Positions 11,801-23,999 of a stretch of 64,000 bases of DNA are shown piece after piece (positions within the stretch are counted from its first letter, which is position 1; every line of letters starts with the position of its first letter). This stretch comes from Ceratotherium simum simum (Eukaryota > Chordata > Mammalia > Perissodactyla > Rhinocerotidae), in contig NW_004454166.1 in assembly GCF_000283155.1 (NCBI RefSeq), positions 17,090,012 through 17,154,011 of the forward strand. Direction: 5' to 3'. The notes under the pieces are model-generated. The model did not search any database and had not been told where the DNA came from. It saw only the letters and a program-made list of their open reading frames with translations. Both the position numbers and the translations under genes were made by a program.

Positions 11801-13224
11801 GGAGGGAGCTGGGACAAACACAGGTTGTTTATGAGGTCTACAGCAGCCCCAGAGAGACACGGCCGCATAGTTCCCCCTTTTTCATCAGGGACGTGAGCTT
11901 CTGGAAAGTTGCCCAGAGGAACAAGGGTGGGTTTCTGTCCTCTGTTAGCTTAGTTCTTGGTGGGGCTGGAGGGATTTTTTTTTTTTCCCTGAGAGATGGG
12001 GCGAGTGTGTTACGGTGAATACCATGTTTCCCATAATTTGCCTTTTGAAAACACAAGGAAATTTGCGTATGTGGCTGAAACAGCCCGGGCAGAGAGCCTT
12101 CTGGAGAAGCCGGTCCTTCATTTCCCCACCGTGTCAGGCTGCTCGAACTCAATAAACACTTGTTGACCGAATGAATGGGTCATAGAAACGGCAAGCCGGA
12201 GCTGGAGGGAAGGCCCCCATGGAGATCCTCTGCGCCAAACTGCTCGGGTTTCAGGCAGGGAAACTGAGGACCAAAGACGGGGAACGGGTGGAGGTTGCAC
12301 GCAATCGTAGATTTCATGGCTTATGCTGCTGCTGCTAGTGATAAAAATGATGATGATGATGATAATAATAAATCTTTTCTGGGTGTTTTCCAATTTACCA
12401 AAATCTTCCCACTGGCCAGATTCCCAGCAAGACCATGGAGGATGCCAGAAAAAGATTAGAATTCCCTGTATCATGGACCAGGGAAGAGAAGCTCAAAGAT
12501 GTCAAGCAACTTGCTTACTCATCCAGAAAGGGGTGTGGTGGGGTTGAGCAACAAATTTGAGCTGTTTTTCCATCACTTAGTAGATATCCCTCATGTGGAA
12601 TCCACCCCCAACTCAGAAAGGAGTTTAGCCTGAGTTTAAATCCCAGCTCAACCACGTATGAGCCGTTGAAACAGCTCACTGCACCCATCCAAGCTTCAGT
12701 TTCCCCATTTGTAATTGGGGGCTTGCATTCCCATTTACTGTGCTGGCTTCCCAAACTGGTAGGAGAATGGCATCAGAGAATGGATACGAACCCGCCTTGG
12801 AAATTGTCAAGCAAGAGGGAGCTCCCAATGCTAGAATTATGATGTGTCAGTGGATCCCGCCATCCTTCCAAGAGAGACAGCATCCTGATTCCAGCTTTTG
12901 AGACAAAAATAGCTTGAAGGGGAGGGGGGCAGCTCCCCAGGATATCTGGGCAGGATAAAAATAACTCTCAAGAACATCTGGCTCCTTTTCTCCACTTCGG
13001 TATTCACCCACAGTCTTCTGATCTCTTATTTGGTTTCCCAAGTCAACCTACCATCCCAGGCAAACAATCCTCCTTGTTCTGGGGCCAGGCGGTGGCAAAT
13101 ATATTCCAGGCTCGGGGAGTAGAGGCTTTGGAAGGGAGAAATATGGGTCTCATCCCAGTTCTGTTTACAACTCACTGTGCGGCTTCAGGCAAGCCATTCT
13201 CAGAGTCCTCATTCTTCCTCGCTA
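8822..13224. other. Intergenic stretch without recognised genes
   Basis: Mostly unique sequence. A MIR-like or related old SINE remnant lies at about 10800-11070, a short GATGAT run at 12335-12365 and a MIR piece at about 12640-12740. ORFs of up to 256 codons here lack homology, codon bias and splice context. Confidence 0.45.
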
Positions 13225-13432
13225 CAGTGCTGTCCAACAGAACTTTCTCCAAGGATGGAAATGTTCTGTATCCACACTGTCCAATACAGTAGCCACTAGC
13301 TGCCTATGGATGCTGAACACTTGAAATGTGGCTAGGGTGACGGAGAAACTTAATTGTTAATGTTTTTTAATTTTAGGGAATTTAAATGTAAATAGCCCAT
13401 GTGGCTAGTGGCTACCATCTTGGACAACGCAG
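13225..13432 (+). mobile_element. Short non-autonomous DNA transposon with terminal inverted repeats (hAT/Charlie-like)
   Basis: Begins CAGTGCTGTCCAACAGAA and ends CTTGGACAACGCAG, giving imperfect inverted termini. An internal palindrome pairs GTAGCCACTAGC with GCTAGTGGCTACC. This pattern is known from MER-type hAT elements in mammals; I do not fix the subfamily. Confidence 0.75.
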
Positions 13433-13864
13433 GCTTTAAAAATGGAGAAGGAAAAGCACCTGCCCCGAGTTCTGGGGTGAGGAGGACAGATAACGTACAC
13501 GCAGAGCCTGGCATGTGAGAGACGCTCGCTGCTCATTCACTCCCTCCCTCTCTCCCGCCCCCTTGAAATATGGACTTACAAGTGTCTCTGAGCTGGAGAA
13601 TCCCCGTTTGGGAACATGCGACTCCCCTTTGGAGACTGGTGGAGAAGTGGAAGGGATGGTGAGTGGAAAGGGCCCATGGGCGCTTCTGTGATGGGTGGGC
13701 TGGGAGAGCAGGGAGCATGTCCAAAGCAGATTTCAAGGCCAGGTCAGAAGAGAGACAAAATGGCTACATCTGCCCCATTCCCACCTCTGTTTTTGACTTT
13801 CGTAGACACGAGTGCTCAAATTTCGATCTTAGAAATTCCCTTTCTTTGCATAGATGGGGTTCAG

Positions 13865-14075
13865 ATCATGGACTCTAGAATCAGATGGTTCTGGTTAGAA
13901 TTTTAGTTCCATCAGTTTCCAGCTGTGTGACCTTGGGCAAGTTGCCAACCTCTCTGTTTCCCATATGTAGAATGGTTAGAATAACGCCCATCTCTGAGGG
14001 TTTTGTGAGTAATCATGAGCTAATGCATGTGAAGCTCTTTGCAGAAGGCCCAGCATATGCCAAGTGCTTAAAAAA
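13865..14075 (+). repeat. MIR SINE
   Basis: Contains CAGCTGTGTGACCTTGGGCAAG, CCTCTCTGTTTCCC and the 3' end CATATGCCAAGTGCT. Good MIR match, + orientation. Confidence 0.8.
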
Positions 14076-14937
14076 TGGAAGCCATGGCCAATCTTGTAGA
14101 AATAGAATCCTTTAACTCCTACTCCCACCCCGCCTGGGGTCCAGGGAGATGCCTGAGATGCCCCATCACCTTTTTTGTGGTCCTCAGGGTGAGGAAGGGA
14201 CCAGGCACAGGAACAGGTCCTGGTACCCTCAGACAGCAGATGACCCATGAAATTGTAGACCCGGAAGTCATCCTGAAGTGTCTCGTGCCTGGATCTCCTT
14301 TCCGTTGACCCTGCCAAATGGCAGTTCCCTGTGACCCATCCAGGGACAGGAACTTTGGTACCTCTTCAGGTAGCTGACACAAAACTGATAGAAAGTCTTC
14401 CCTGGGATTGAAGGGATGGCTGCCTCTCTGTGACTTCCCATCGTTTGGTCTTAGTACAGTCTCCACTTTCCAGATTCAATTTCCTTCCATTGCTGCCCCA
14501 GGCTGGGGGTGTCTGCAGATGGACGCTGGTGAAAATGCCCAGCAGAGGGGCTGGCTCGCCTGCGTCAAGGGCAAGGTTAATCTTGATTGAATTGGAAGAA
14601 CTGAAACTCAAACACTCCAAACCTGCCCCTAGTCAAGAGCAGAGGATGTCTTTCATCAGCATCTGATTTTGTGGGCAGAGGAATGGAGGGGTTAATTCAT
14701 CCATCGACTCATCCACTTCCTTGCCAGACAACAGTGATTGAGCACCTCCTGTGTACCGAGTCCTAGGAACACAGAAATGAATTCCCATCCCAAGGTTCTT
14801 GGTCTGGTAGGGGAGACAGCTAATCAATGGTAATTATAACTGTGTGATACGGGCTATGATATCTTGGCCAAGATCAGGGTGAGGGGTGGGAAGCACTGGT
14901 CTCAGGAACCAAATTTAATGCAGTGCTAGAAAAATCT

Positions 14938-15045
14938 CAGTAATCCAGATGAATAACAGTTTATTGCAATATTTAAAAAAATCACAATTAATGCAAAAAA
15001 ATCAAGAATGAACAAAAGATAAAACTTTTAAATGAAGACAGGATC
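14938..15045 (+). repeat. Unnamed repeat, copy A (pair with 23693-23802)
   Basis: Aligns in the same orientation with 23693-23802. Shared strings include AGTAATC-AGAT, AATTAATGCAAAAAA and AATGAACAAAA. AT-rich; family not recognised. Confidence 0.6.
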
Positions 15046-16479
15046 AATATTACTGATTTTTCCTTCTGTCCCAGGCTCCAGTATGGCTTGGTGTGGTGCT
15101 GCATTGTTGGGGACTCCTGTGGGACATAAAGGCAGGCGTCTGATCTAGCCAGTGGTGTGCTGGAATGACTCACATTGGCTTGTACATCCCTTCCCAACTT
15201 CACACTCGGGGTTAACATGTAGGTAGCTTGAAATCGGTCATGATGAGAGTATTTACACCATGGAAACTGGCAGATGCTAAAAATCAGGGCTTTCCCCTCC
15301 CTGTCTGGAGAGCTGGTTGTTAAATATTTACCAGCTCACCACTATATCCAGCCTGCACTGGGGCGAGGGTGGGGGCTACAAGAAAGGCTTCCCAGAGAAG
15401 GAGATACTTTCTGAATTTTGCAGAATAAGAATCTAGAAAGAACATCCTTCCAAAGAAGGAACTCGATGCACAAGGCGCCAGAGGAATGGAGAAAAGTATA
15501 CTGTTTTTAGGAAACCGTAAGGAGCCGAGTGTAGCTGGAATGTGTGATGTTGCAGAAGAAGGAAATTTCGAGAAGGCAGAGAAGATCATAGCACCAAGGG
15601 ATGCCCCGAGACTGAGCAAGATCTAGATCTATGCTCTGGGACAAGATTGCAGATCTCGGGAAGAAGGGGGATGCTCACTGGTCCAGGTGAGAAACAGCAG
15701 GTGTGAGCTAACAAACATTTCACAACAGGATCTCCGGGGGAAAAGAGCCCTGATTTATAGCATTTGCCAATTTCAGAGGTGTAAATACTCCCGCCCTGGC
15801 CAATTTCAAGTTACCTGTGTGATGTCACTGAACGCTGAGTTGAGAAGAGATGCCAAGTAGCACATCACTACATAGTACTTCCCCTGTCCACTTACAATAG
15901 GCATAAACAACCTCAAGAATATAGATAAGTAAAATGTCATAACTAGAAAGAGATGAGTTTTCAGATTTTTTACTTTTGTTTTTAATATAATTTATTTAAT
16001 TATAAGTTTATGCAATTTAATTCTTAATAATGACTTAACAGCAGGTCACAAAATTCCTGAAAATTTAACCATCTACTCTCACGAGCCAGTAGGAGCAGGT
16101 ATGAGCCAGCCCCAGCACCACCGGGAGAAGAGATTTCGGTTCTGACTTGCTGGCTGTCTATGGGGGCGGGGGCTCCCTGACTCCCTGGGCTTCATTTTCC
16201 CAATTTGAGACACTGGACCAGCGTTATCAGGAAGTGCTCTTTTCCCTGACCCTCTGTGCACAGGGACATGGATCTAAGCCTCTCGGTGGCTTCCTGGGAT
16301 GAGGCAGCATCCGGGACAAAGAGAGTCAAAAGCAAACAAGATTCTCAGAAAGATTTTTGCCCAGGAAAAAGCACAGCTTGAGGCCAGTTTTGCCTGAGGT
16401 TCCACATCCTCATCACTCCAAGAATGCTGTTTTATTTTGAAACATTGGCACCTAAACTACCTCAGAATATAATACTGAT
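15046..16479. other. Intergenic, nothing firmly recognised
   Basis: An L2-like stretch may lie at 15370-15560; 15960-16040 is AT-rich. No exon or RNA gene. Confidence 0.35.
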
Positions 16480-16703
16480 AATAAATACAACCGGTATTTA
16501 TTGTACTTTTACCATGTGCCAGACACTATTCTAAGTGCTTTATATCTATTAACTCATTTAATCCTCAGACCAGAGGCACAGGTAGGTAATAGTATTATAC
16601 CAACTTAAAAGATAAGGATGCTATTGTTATCACAATTCGAAAGATGGAGAAACCTTGGTACAAAGAGGTTTGATGGCTCGCCCAAGACCACACGGCTAGG
16701 GAT
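16480..16703 (-). repeat. MIR SINE, minus orientation
   Basis: CCATGTGCCAGACACTATTCTAAGTGC, TAACTCATTTAATCCTCAGA and CCCAAGACCACACGGCTAG are the antisense MIR landmarks. Confidence 0.8.
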
Positions 16704-17865
16704 TTGCATGGGAGCGTGCTGTTAGCCTCTCCGGACATGTTCAACAAGAACAGCAAGAGAGAAGGAGCGTGCTCTTGCTTCCCAGCTCAACTAGAGGAGA
16801 CCCCATTAGCGTGGGGGGACATCAAGCCGACACCAGCTGGCTTTGACCAGATGGCTCACCTCCCAGGGACTGATGAAGTTGGGAGGTAGGAAGAGTCACC
16901 ATGGAGGTGCATGGTGGTTACCCCAAGTTCACAATGAGGAAACAGGCTCAGAGGGAAAAGAGAGTCCACATGGTCCCACAGGGGAGCTGTGACGTGAGCC
17001 CAGGGGTGTCAACGGGACCACGTCCTACAGCCTGCCTCAGGTGCTGGGCAGGCTTGGGGTTCATATAAAATCACAACCACTCCCAGACGTCTAGATAGGC
17101 AAAACCCCAATTAAGAATCTGCTTGAAAAAATGCAGGGAATATGGGAAAAATACCCCTCAGTAAATAAATTGCCCATCCCCGGGAGAAAGGAGCGGTGAA
17201 CGCCCATCTCTGATGACCTATCAGAGCAGTTACCATGATGTCCCTTTTCTTTGCGAATGGCTGTGCCTGCAGTAGGGTCTGCGCTAATGACAGCGGTTAG
17301 ACAGGGTTCCATTGCCAAAGACGACTCGCAGGACTCAAAATGACAATGCTTACACATCTGTAGTTCTTTGCAGGAAAATGGTGCAATGTAGGAACCTCAC
17401 TAAGGTAAGACTTCTTCTCAGCCAAAGGCTGCCTCAGAGCAAGGGATCGGGAGAGGCCAGGCATGAACGCCAGTCGTCCCCCCTGTGAAGAGCCATCCCA
17501 GGCTGTACTCTCTCTCTCAGACCGGGGACCTCTGACTCGTGCCTGGAACACCCCAAAACCAAGGCAGCCCCAGATGGAGTCTCAACTGGGATTTCTTGTC
17601 CCTGGCTGGTCACATACGCATATTCTTGCTAGGAAACCAGCCCCCAGGGCAGAGCTTTCCCGTGGTCTCACCAACACCAAGTACAAATCCAGTGGTCTCA
17701 CTGTTATCAATAAACAATACTGACGAGTTGGTATTACCATGCTGAAATACCTCAGACCCATGGGTTCAAAGCAACACTATCAATCAGTATGGTCATCAGT
17801 GCCCCCAGTGGTCAGTGTCCAGCAGTCACTGGTCCAGCAAAGACAAGAGAAGCATATTTAACAAG
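16704..17865. other. Intergenic, nothing firmly recognised
   Basis: A MIR/L2-type fragment may be present at 16920-17010. Otherwise unique; no gene is recognised. Confidence 0.35.
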
Positions 17866-18275
17866 CAACAATTCAGATGAGCTGCAAGGATGGACCATAC
17901 TTAACTAAGACCTCAGAGGAGGCACATGAGAAGATCTTAAATGTTCTTGATGGTCTTCAGCTTAGTGTGAATGTTGTGGTGTGGTTGCCAAAAAAAGCTA
18001 ATATGCACTCAGGTTGCATTAACAGGAGCATAGAATATATATGGCGGGAGGTGATAGTCCTGCACAACTCTGCTAGTCAGATGCCACCCAAACTCTTGAG
18101 CTTTGCTGCAGTCACTTGGCAGCAGTTGGGTACTGAAAAACCACAATGCCTTTGGAGGAGACAATGCTGGAAGATATGAAACGGGTGCCAGATGAGTAGT
18201 GGTTAGAGGAAATGAGAATGCTGAGCCTGGAGAAAAGATGCCTTAGGGGGTGGGGTTGTTAGTTTCAGAGGGATT
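17866..18275. repeat. Old interspersed repeat, family not assigned
   Basis: Recognisable string of a common mammalian repeat, for example GGAGGTGATAGTCCTGC, GCATTAACAGGAGCATAGAA and CTGAGCCTGGAGAAAAGATG. The family cannot be named securely; it may be LTR-derived. Confidence 0.45.
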
Positions 18276-19104
18276 TCAGCCGTAGAGTCAGGCTTTAGCT
18301 GATTTCAGGGTTGCTGTCCTCAACAGCCATTGTAAAACAAGCTTTGGCGTGAGGACACTTGGAGATGCATCTGAAGAGCTCTTTGCGGAACTGCTTTTTG
18401 ATTTCTTGGACGGGGAGGCAGAGTGGTGTATGTGTGGCTCCTCTGTCCTCCCTTTGTGACAAGGAGAAGCAGCCAAAGGCATTTGCGTTGGCCAATTTCT
18501 CCTGGAACCATCCGCTAGCAGGAATGTATCACATCGTATGGTCGGGGCATGGGGTGACAAGGCAGCCAAGATCTCGGAGTGTGGATTTCAGCTGGCGGAG
18601 GGGAAGGGTGACTCTCTGACCCAGCTGTCTCTCCAATGAGTCTGACAGCAGACTGCCACCCAGGAGTTTGCTTGGGACATCATAGAACCAGGCGTTGGAC
18701 TGGGCAAATTTTCAACTCTTTGAAATTCACTTGGGGTCCCCTCACCAGCCGGCTCTGGCTGACCACTCCTTGGGCTGTGACGGGACCTCCCCCAGACCTC
18801 ACCACACATGGGTCTTGGCGTATTGTATTGAGCACTGGGGACCACAATTCCAGCCCCAGTTTGGTCACCTTGCTGCTGGGAGAACTTGGGCAAGACCTTT
18901 CTCTTTTGTGATATGGTTCTTCATCTCCAAACTGGAGATGCGGATACCTGTCCTGTCAACCTCAGGGGTTGTTGGGCGGAACCTCAAGATGCCAAACATG
19001 AAGTTGTTTTGGGCTATCTGGGAGCAGGGTATTATTACTGTCATTGTTGTCATCGCAATTTCCTGGTCTGCCTGGTGCAGACCAAAGTTCCTGTTCCTCT
19101 GCTA
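18276..19104. other. Intergenic, with one MIR piece
   Basis: A MIR-type fragment is visible at about 18840-18960 (+). The 18288-18620 part appears unique. No gene is supported. Confidence 0.4.
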
Positions 19105-19545
19105 CACGAGCTAGGATGCTTTCAGCTGCCAGTAAGAGAAAACCCAATGAAAAGTGGCTTCAATAATGCGGGACAAGATTGTTTTGAGAAAGGGCCGTCC
19201 AGGCGTGCCTGATTCAGCATCTCAATGATGTCTTGAAGGACCCGGTTTCTTTCTGCCTTTCCTCTCTGCCATCAGTCTGTTGGGCATGGACCTAGGGCTT
19301 GTCACCTCATTGTGGCAAGATGGCTGCAGCCTCTCCAAATAGTGCATCCTCTCCCAACAACGTTCAAAGAGAGGAAAGGGGTATGTTGCTGGCCTGTGTC
19401 CACTTATAAAAGCGAGGAGAACTTTCTCAGAAGGCCCCAGCATATATAACTCATCTCACATCTCAAGGGTTGGCTGTATCTTAAGTCCACATCCAAATCC
19501 CTCACTGGCCAAGGGAGGTGACCACCACGGTGGGCTTAGTCTAAG
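19105..19545. repeat. Old interspersed repeat, same family as 30975-31400
   Basis: Shares with 30975-31400 the order AAGTGGCTTCAATAA/ATGGCTTAAACAATAA, GATTCAGCATCTCAA/AATTCAGCATCTCAA, TCTGCCATC, CTTGT-ACCTCAT and AAGATGGCTGC/AAAATGGCTGC. The family is not named. Confidence 0.6.
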
Positions 19546-20279
19546 CAGGATTCAACCCTTGAGGCTTGGGAGGACATGATCTCCACTGAAAAATGAGGCT
19601 GCTTAGAAGTAGGTGGATGAAGACGGAATTCTGAAAGGATGAAACAATGGTGTCTGCCCCCATCATGCGAATGTCCTGGGATGGTGGTCAGCCAGCCCCT
19701 AGCTCTACCACTATTTCCTCCCTTCTTCCCTCCTTCCCTTACCCCTCCCTCCCTTCCTGCCTCATTCACCCAACATTTGCTATGGGCCTGCTCTGGGCTA
19801 CCACTGAGCAGGCACCGGGGAGTCTATGAAGATAAGACACAGCCATGGCTTTGAGGAGCTCCAGTTCAGCAGGTACCTGAGACGAATATATACCCCGATG
19901 TGAAATGGTGTGCTGAGTACCAGGCAGGATGGGGCAGGGCAGGGCAGGGGACAGCTGTGGGAATCTGATGGGGGATCCAGTGAAGAAGGACATTCCAGGC
20001 AGAGGTGGTCCCGTGAGCGAAGGCCCGAAAACTCTCTGAGCTCATCATCTGCCCCATGTCCACTCTCGGCTGTGGGCGTGGCCCAGAACTCATCACTAAT
20101 TTCCTGTCTGGCACAGCCAATGGTTCCAGACACATCATCAGAGAGAGCCCAGAGACCTTAACTTACATAGATCTCACGTCTGGAAAATAGGTCTACTGCT
20201 CCAAGGTTGACTGAGTGACCTGAAGGATGAGAAGGTGGATTTGACTCTCTACAGTTAGACATCACGTGGAAGGCCGGGC

Positions 20280-20410
20280 TTCTCACACCAGCCCCACCAT
20301 CGACTCTGTGGGACCTTGAGAAAATCACACACCCCGTCTCTGAGCCTCAGTTTACACACCTGTAAAAGGAGGAAGTTGGGCTAGCTGGCTTTAGGGGCTC
20401 TTCCGCCCCT
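20280..20410 (+). repeat. MIR fragment
   Basis: CTGTGGGACCTTGAGAAAATC, TCTCTGAGCCTCAGTTTACAC and CTGTAAAAGGAGG. Confidence 0.65.
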
Positions 20411-21090
20411 GAATTTCTATTGGGGCCCCCAAATTGGGGTCAATATCAGCCTCTGCAAACTGGGCTTTGGGTGTCTCACAGCCCTCTGCTACCCGTCCAG
20501 CCCTGAGGAAATAAAGTCAGACTGGGGATAGGGGAGAAGGCCCTGGAGAGACAGTCTGGGATGCCCAAACAATAAGATCACGGGCCCAGAGGATGTGCCT
20601 CCTGTAGAGGGTCTTAGGAGCTTCCCTGGCCTCAGCCTTCCTTCCTCTTGATGGAGTGATTGTTTCTGGGGTCTTGGCAGCTGCCAGGCCAGAGTGACAT
20701 GGCCCCACAGGCAGAGCCAGAGCCCTAGGAGACAGGCGGGTCATGGCAACAGCCAGCACTGGCTCCAGCCACCTCCCCTGGGGAGAGGGCCTGGACTGGC
20801 ATTGCCTGGAGGGGGCAGAGGGAGGGGACACTATTGAAGGCTGCCTCTTTCTCTGGCATGGAGCTCAGTTCAATTCACTGGACTGAAATGCTTCATCCCA
20901 CGTGCTGGGACTATAGCAGTGAGTGGGACAGAGCACGACGAACTTCTCTGAAGCTCCTAAAACTGGGCCTGCCAAGTGGCACGTGCCCAAGAAATATTTG
21001 TTGAGAAGTGAGGGTCATGACGTAGGAGAGAGAGCAGGTGGCAGAGGGCGCTAACTTGGTCTCATCTGGAGAACTTTACTCACACGCATG
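20411..21090. other. Intergenic, nothing recognised
   Basis: Unique-looking sequence with a possible L2 piece at 20860-21010. No gene is supported. Confidence 0.35.
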
Positions 21091-21094
21091 TATT

Positions 21095-21210
21095 CCTCCC
21101 TTCCTTCCTTCCTTCCTACCTTCCTTCCTTCCTTCCGTCCATCCATCCGTCATTCACTCAGCAGGTCTGGAGTGCTTCCTAAGTGCCAGGCACTGTGCTT
21201 CATGCGGGTG
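21095..21210. repeat. TTCC microsatellite joined to an L2 fragment
   Basis: Repeated CTTCCTTCC (21095-21137) followed by CATTCACTCAGCAGG and GTGCCAGGCACTGTGC, the L2 antisense landmark. Confidence 0.75.
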
Positions 21211-22669
21211 TCAGAAAGTCAACAGAGCAACTGCTCACAGCAGGGAGTACGGCTTGTATCTGCCTGTGAACAGTGCCCAGCCCAGGGCCTGATGCCCAGC
21301 AGCATCTCCCGACTGGCTGAGTGACCCTGGAATGAACGACTCTGTTATCAGACGTTGTGTTGTATGCACACATCCTATGCTGCCTGCTGCATGGGGCCCA
21401 AATGTGAAAGGAAGACCTGTTCCAGTGTGTCCAGCAGAGCAGAGTATCGGGAGATCCGGGGACTCATACATGGGACCCGAGTTCCCCTCCCAGCTCTGCA
21501 GGACCAGTCCAACAAGTGTGATTCGAGGCAGGACTTTCAGTGTTATCTGTCCGTCTGTCTCCTCGCTGGCCTCCTCCAACATATGACTGGAGAGCAGGAA
21601 GCACAGCCCAGCACACAGTGGGTCCTCAGAAAAAGCTTGGTGGATAAATCGATGGGAATCGATACCCGGGCAGGGTGCAACCCTCTCTTCTGCAGGCTGA
21701 TTCATCTACTGATTCGTTCACAAACACTTATTTAGCTCCCGCTAAGTGTCCGCCATTAAGGCTGTCGGGACCAACAGTTTCTCTGAAGGCAGATATGCCT
21801 CAGAGAGCAATGGGTCCATGGCTGATCTGCTTCGGCAGGGAGTAAACTAGGTGGCCTTTGAAAGTCCCTGCCAGGCCAGGAATTCCTATCCTTCTGCTTT
21901 GTCCCTGAAACTTCTATGTGGGCCAAGTAGTCACTATCCATCCAGTTCCCAGTCTCATCGCCTTCTGCCCCACAGAGATGGCCTGTTTTGGCTGGCTGGT
22001 GAGCGCCCCATCCCTTTCACAGGGTGAGCAACGGCTCAGTGTCTTCTGCACCCAACTTCCATCAAAACGGTGCCCAGTCACTGGTGCTGTGCCAGGAACC
22101 CACTTGGCAGAAGGGCTGGGTGTGAGGAGGCAGCAGAGGCAGCTAACAAGGTCCCTTCCCAAGAATTCTCATCCGTGTCCATGTCTCCTCTTTCCAGCTG
22201 ACCATGAACTCCTGGAAGGCCATGAGCTTCATTTCCCTCCCAACCTAGAAGAACACAGTTAGCCCTCAATAATTACTTACTGAGTTGGATTTATTGTTGA
22301 ACAACAGCCTCATACCCCCAGGCTGCAAGGGTCTAGGCAGCTGATGAGGTTCGATGCACCCACTTTACAGGTGGAGAGAGCGAGGCTCTGGAAGAGCACA
22401 CCATCCATCATTACCGGCTCTGAGGAGTTTCCCAGGGGTCTTTTGGGCTGCCTTCAGTGGAGCAGGGCTCCCCGGGGCTCACCATTGCATACTCACATTT
22501 GGGAGTGAGATTTGGAGCTCAGCCCCTGGCCTGCTGCCCGACCTTTGAGGAAATGCATCCTCCCGCCTGGAAATGTCTTTGTGGCCAGCGAGTCATGCAG
22601 CATCCCCACAGGCTGCAGAGGGGAGAACTGCATAGCTGCTCTACTGGGCCACCTGACTCCTCCTTCAAA
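21211..22669. other. Intergenic, nothing firmly recognised
   Basis: Scattered MIR/L2 scraps may be present. No exon, RNA gene or mobile element is supported. Confidence 0.35.
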
Positions 22670-22935
22670 ACCTGCCTGAAATCTCCTTCCGTCCTCCTGG
22701 CCTTTTTGTAACTCTTCCGCTTGAGCTGTCTTCCCCCATGGCTGCATGTTTATCCAACACACTCTTCAGGATCCAAAGGCCACCTCCGCCTGGGAGTCTT
22801 CCTTGGTTTCTCTCAGTTCCTTAGTCTGCTTGACAATTCAATTCACCTGTAACTCTCTGACAGCATCCATCACATTCTCCTTGTGTTATCTCTATGTGAT
22901 TGCAGGGGCTTCTCTGTGACACGGTGGAGTCTGAT
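22670..22935 (+). repeat. L2 LINE fragment
   Basis: CCTGCCTGAAATCTCC ... CACCTCCGCCTGGGAGTCTTCC ... CACCTGTAACTCTCTGACAG follows the L2 3' region pattern. Confidence 0.6.
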
Positions 22936-23469
22936 GTCCCCCATCCAGGCTCTCCTCCCTGCCCCAAGTTGCTGTGCATGTCTTCTGTCCACATGACAAA
23001 TGTGCCTGTGCCCAGAAAGCAGGAGTGTGTGCAAATTTTTCTGTCCTCACTCTCTTAGTGGCAGACTCTCTCCCCCAGCTTTCTACAGGGGTTTGCACAC
23101 AGTCGGAGTTAAAGAAATTCACTTAAATTATTAATGGTTTGAGCATCTATTGTGGCCCAGGCTCCATGCTGGGTGTGCAAGCTCTGTGGGGACACAGAGC
23201 TGGATCTGACAATGACATGTGATGTGTGCTACAATATGGGTGTGGGCAGAGCTTGGAGGTGCACCTAGAAGGACAAAGAGTCTGTGAGCAGGCAAAGGGG
23301 GGTGGGTGGAAGGAGGAGACAGCACGGACAAGGCCTTGAACTAGCGGGCTTGTCCAGAGCCTGGGTCCAGGCATCGGAGTGGAGCTCACAGGCAGGACCT
23401 GAACCATCTGCTGAGAACCTCTTAAAAGCTCGAGTTGAATGATCACGCTCAGCTGCAGAAGACAGGAGA

Positions 23470-23605
23470 CTCCTGGGGTTCAAATCCCACCTCCACCACC
23501 TAACAGCTTAGCGATCTCTGGAAAGTTACTTAACCTTTGAGAATCTCAGCTTTCTCATCTGAACATAACAGGCCTCCCATAAATGGTGGCACTTAGCATA
23601 GTGCC
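23470..23605 (+). repeat. MIR fragment
   Basis: GGGTTCAAATCCCACC, GTTACTTAACCTTTGAGAATC and CTTAGCATAGTGCC. Confidence 0.7.
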
Positions 23606-23692
23606 GAGGAAAGCGAGGATGCAAAATAATAGGGGTGCCAAAAAACCCTCAAGAATGGAGTTTTACATCTAAGGAGGTGCCCCAAAAACCCC

Positions 23693-23802
23693 CAAGTAAT
23701 CAAGATACATATTTTAGTGCCACACTTTAAAAATGTCAAAATTAATGCAAAAAAAAAACCCACAATGAACAAAATATCAAAAACGTAAATAAAGATGGGA
23801 TC
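23693..23802 (+). repeat. Unnamed repeat, copy B (pair with 14938-15045)
   Basis: Partner of 14938-15045: AGTAATCAAGAT, AATTAATGCAAAAAAA, AATGAACAAAATATC, GGGATC. It ends just before the CpG-rich upstream block. Confidence 0.6.
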
Positions 23803-23999
23803 CGCCTAGCACAGAGCATGCACCTCCAAAAACATCACCTGTGATTGGACTGCGAGTTCTCAACCTTCAAAAGCCGTGGAATTCTGAAAACTTGAGGAAC
23901 CCCGTGGCCCCTCTCCCGCAGAAGAATGCACAAACTGCAAAAATTTGTGCAGTTTTGGGTGTTCCTGCACTCCCCGAGGCTCGTCCGCGTGGAAGTGGA

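Noticed and set aside
1..23900. Exons of a neighbouring gene such as KIF12
   Set aside because: No kinesin motifs or other conserved protein segments are seen on either strand; in human the neighbour lies tens of kilobases away.
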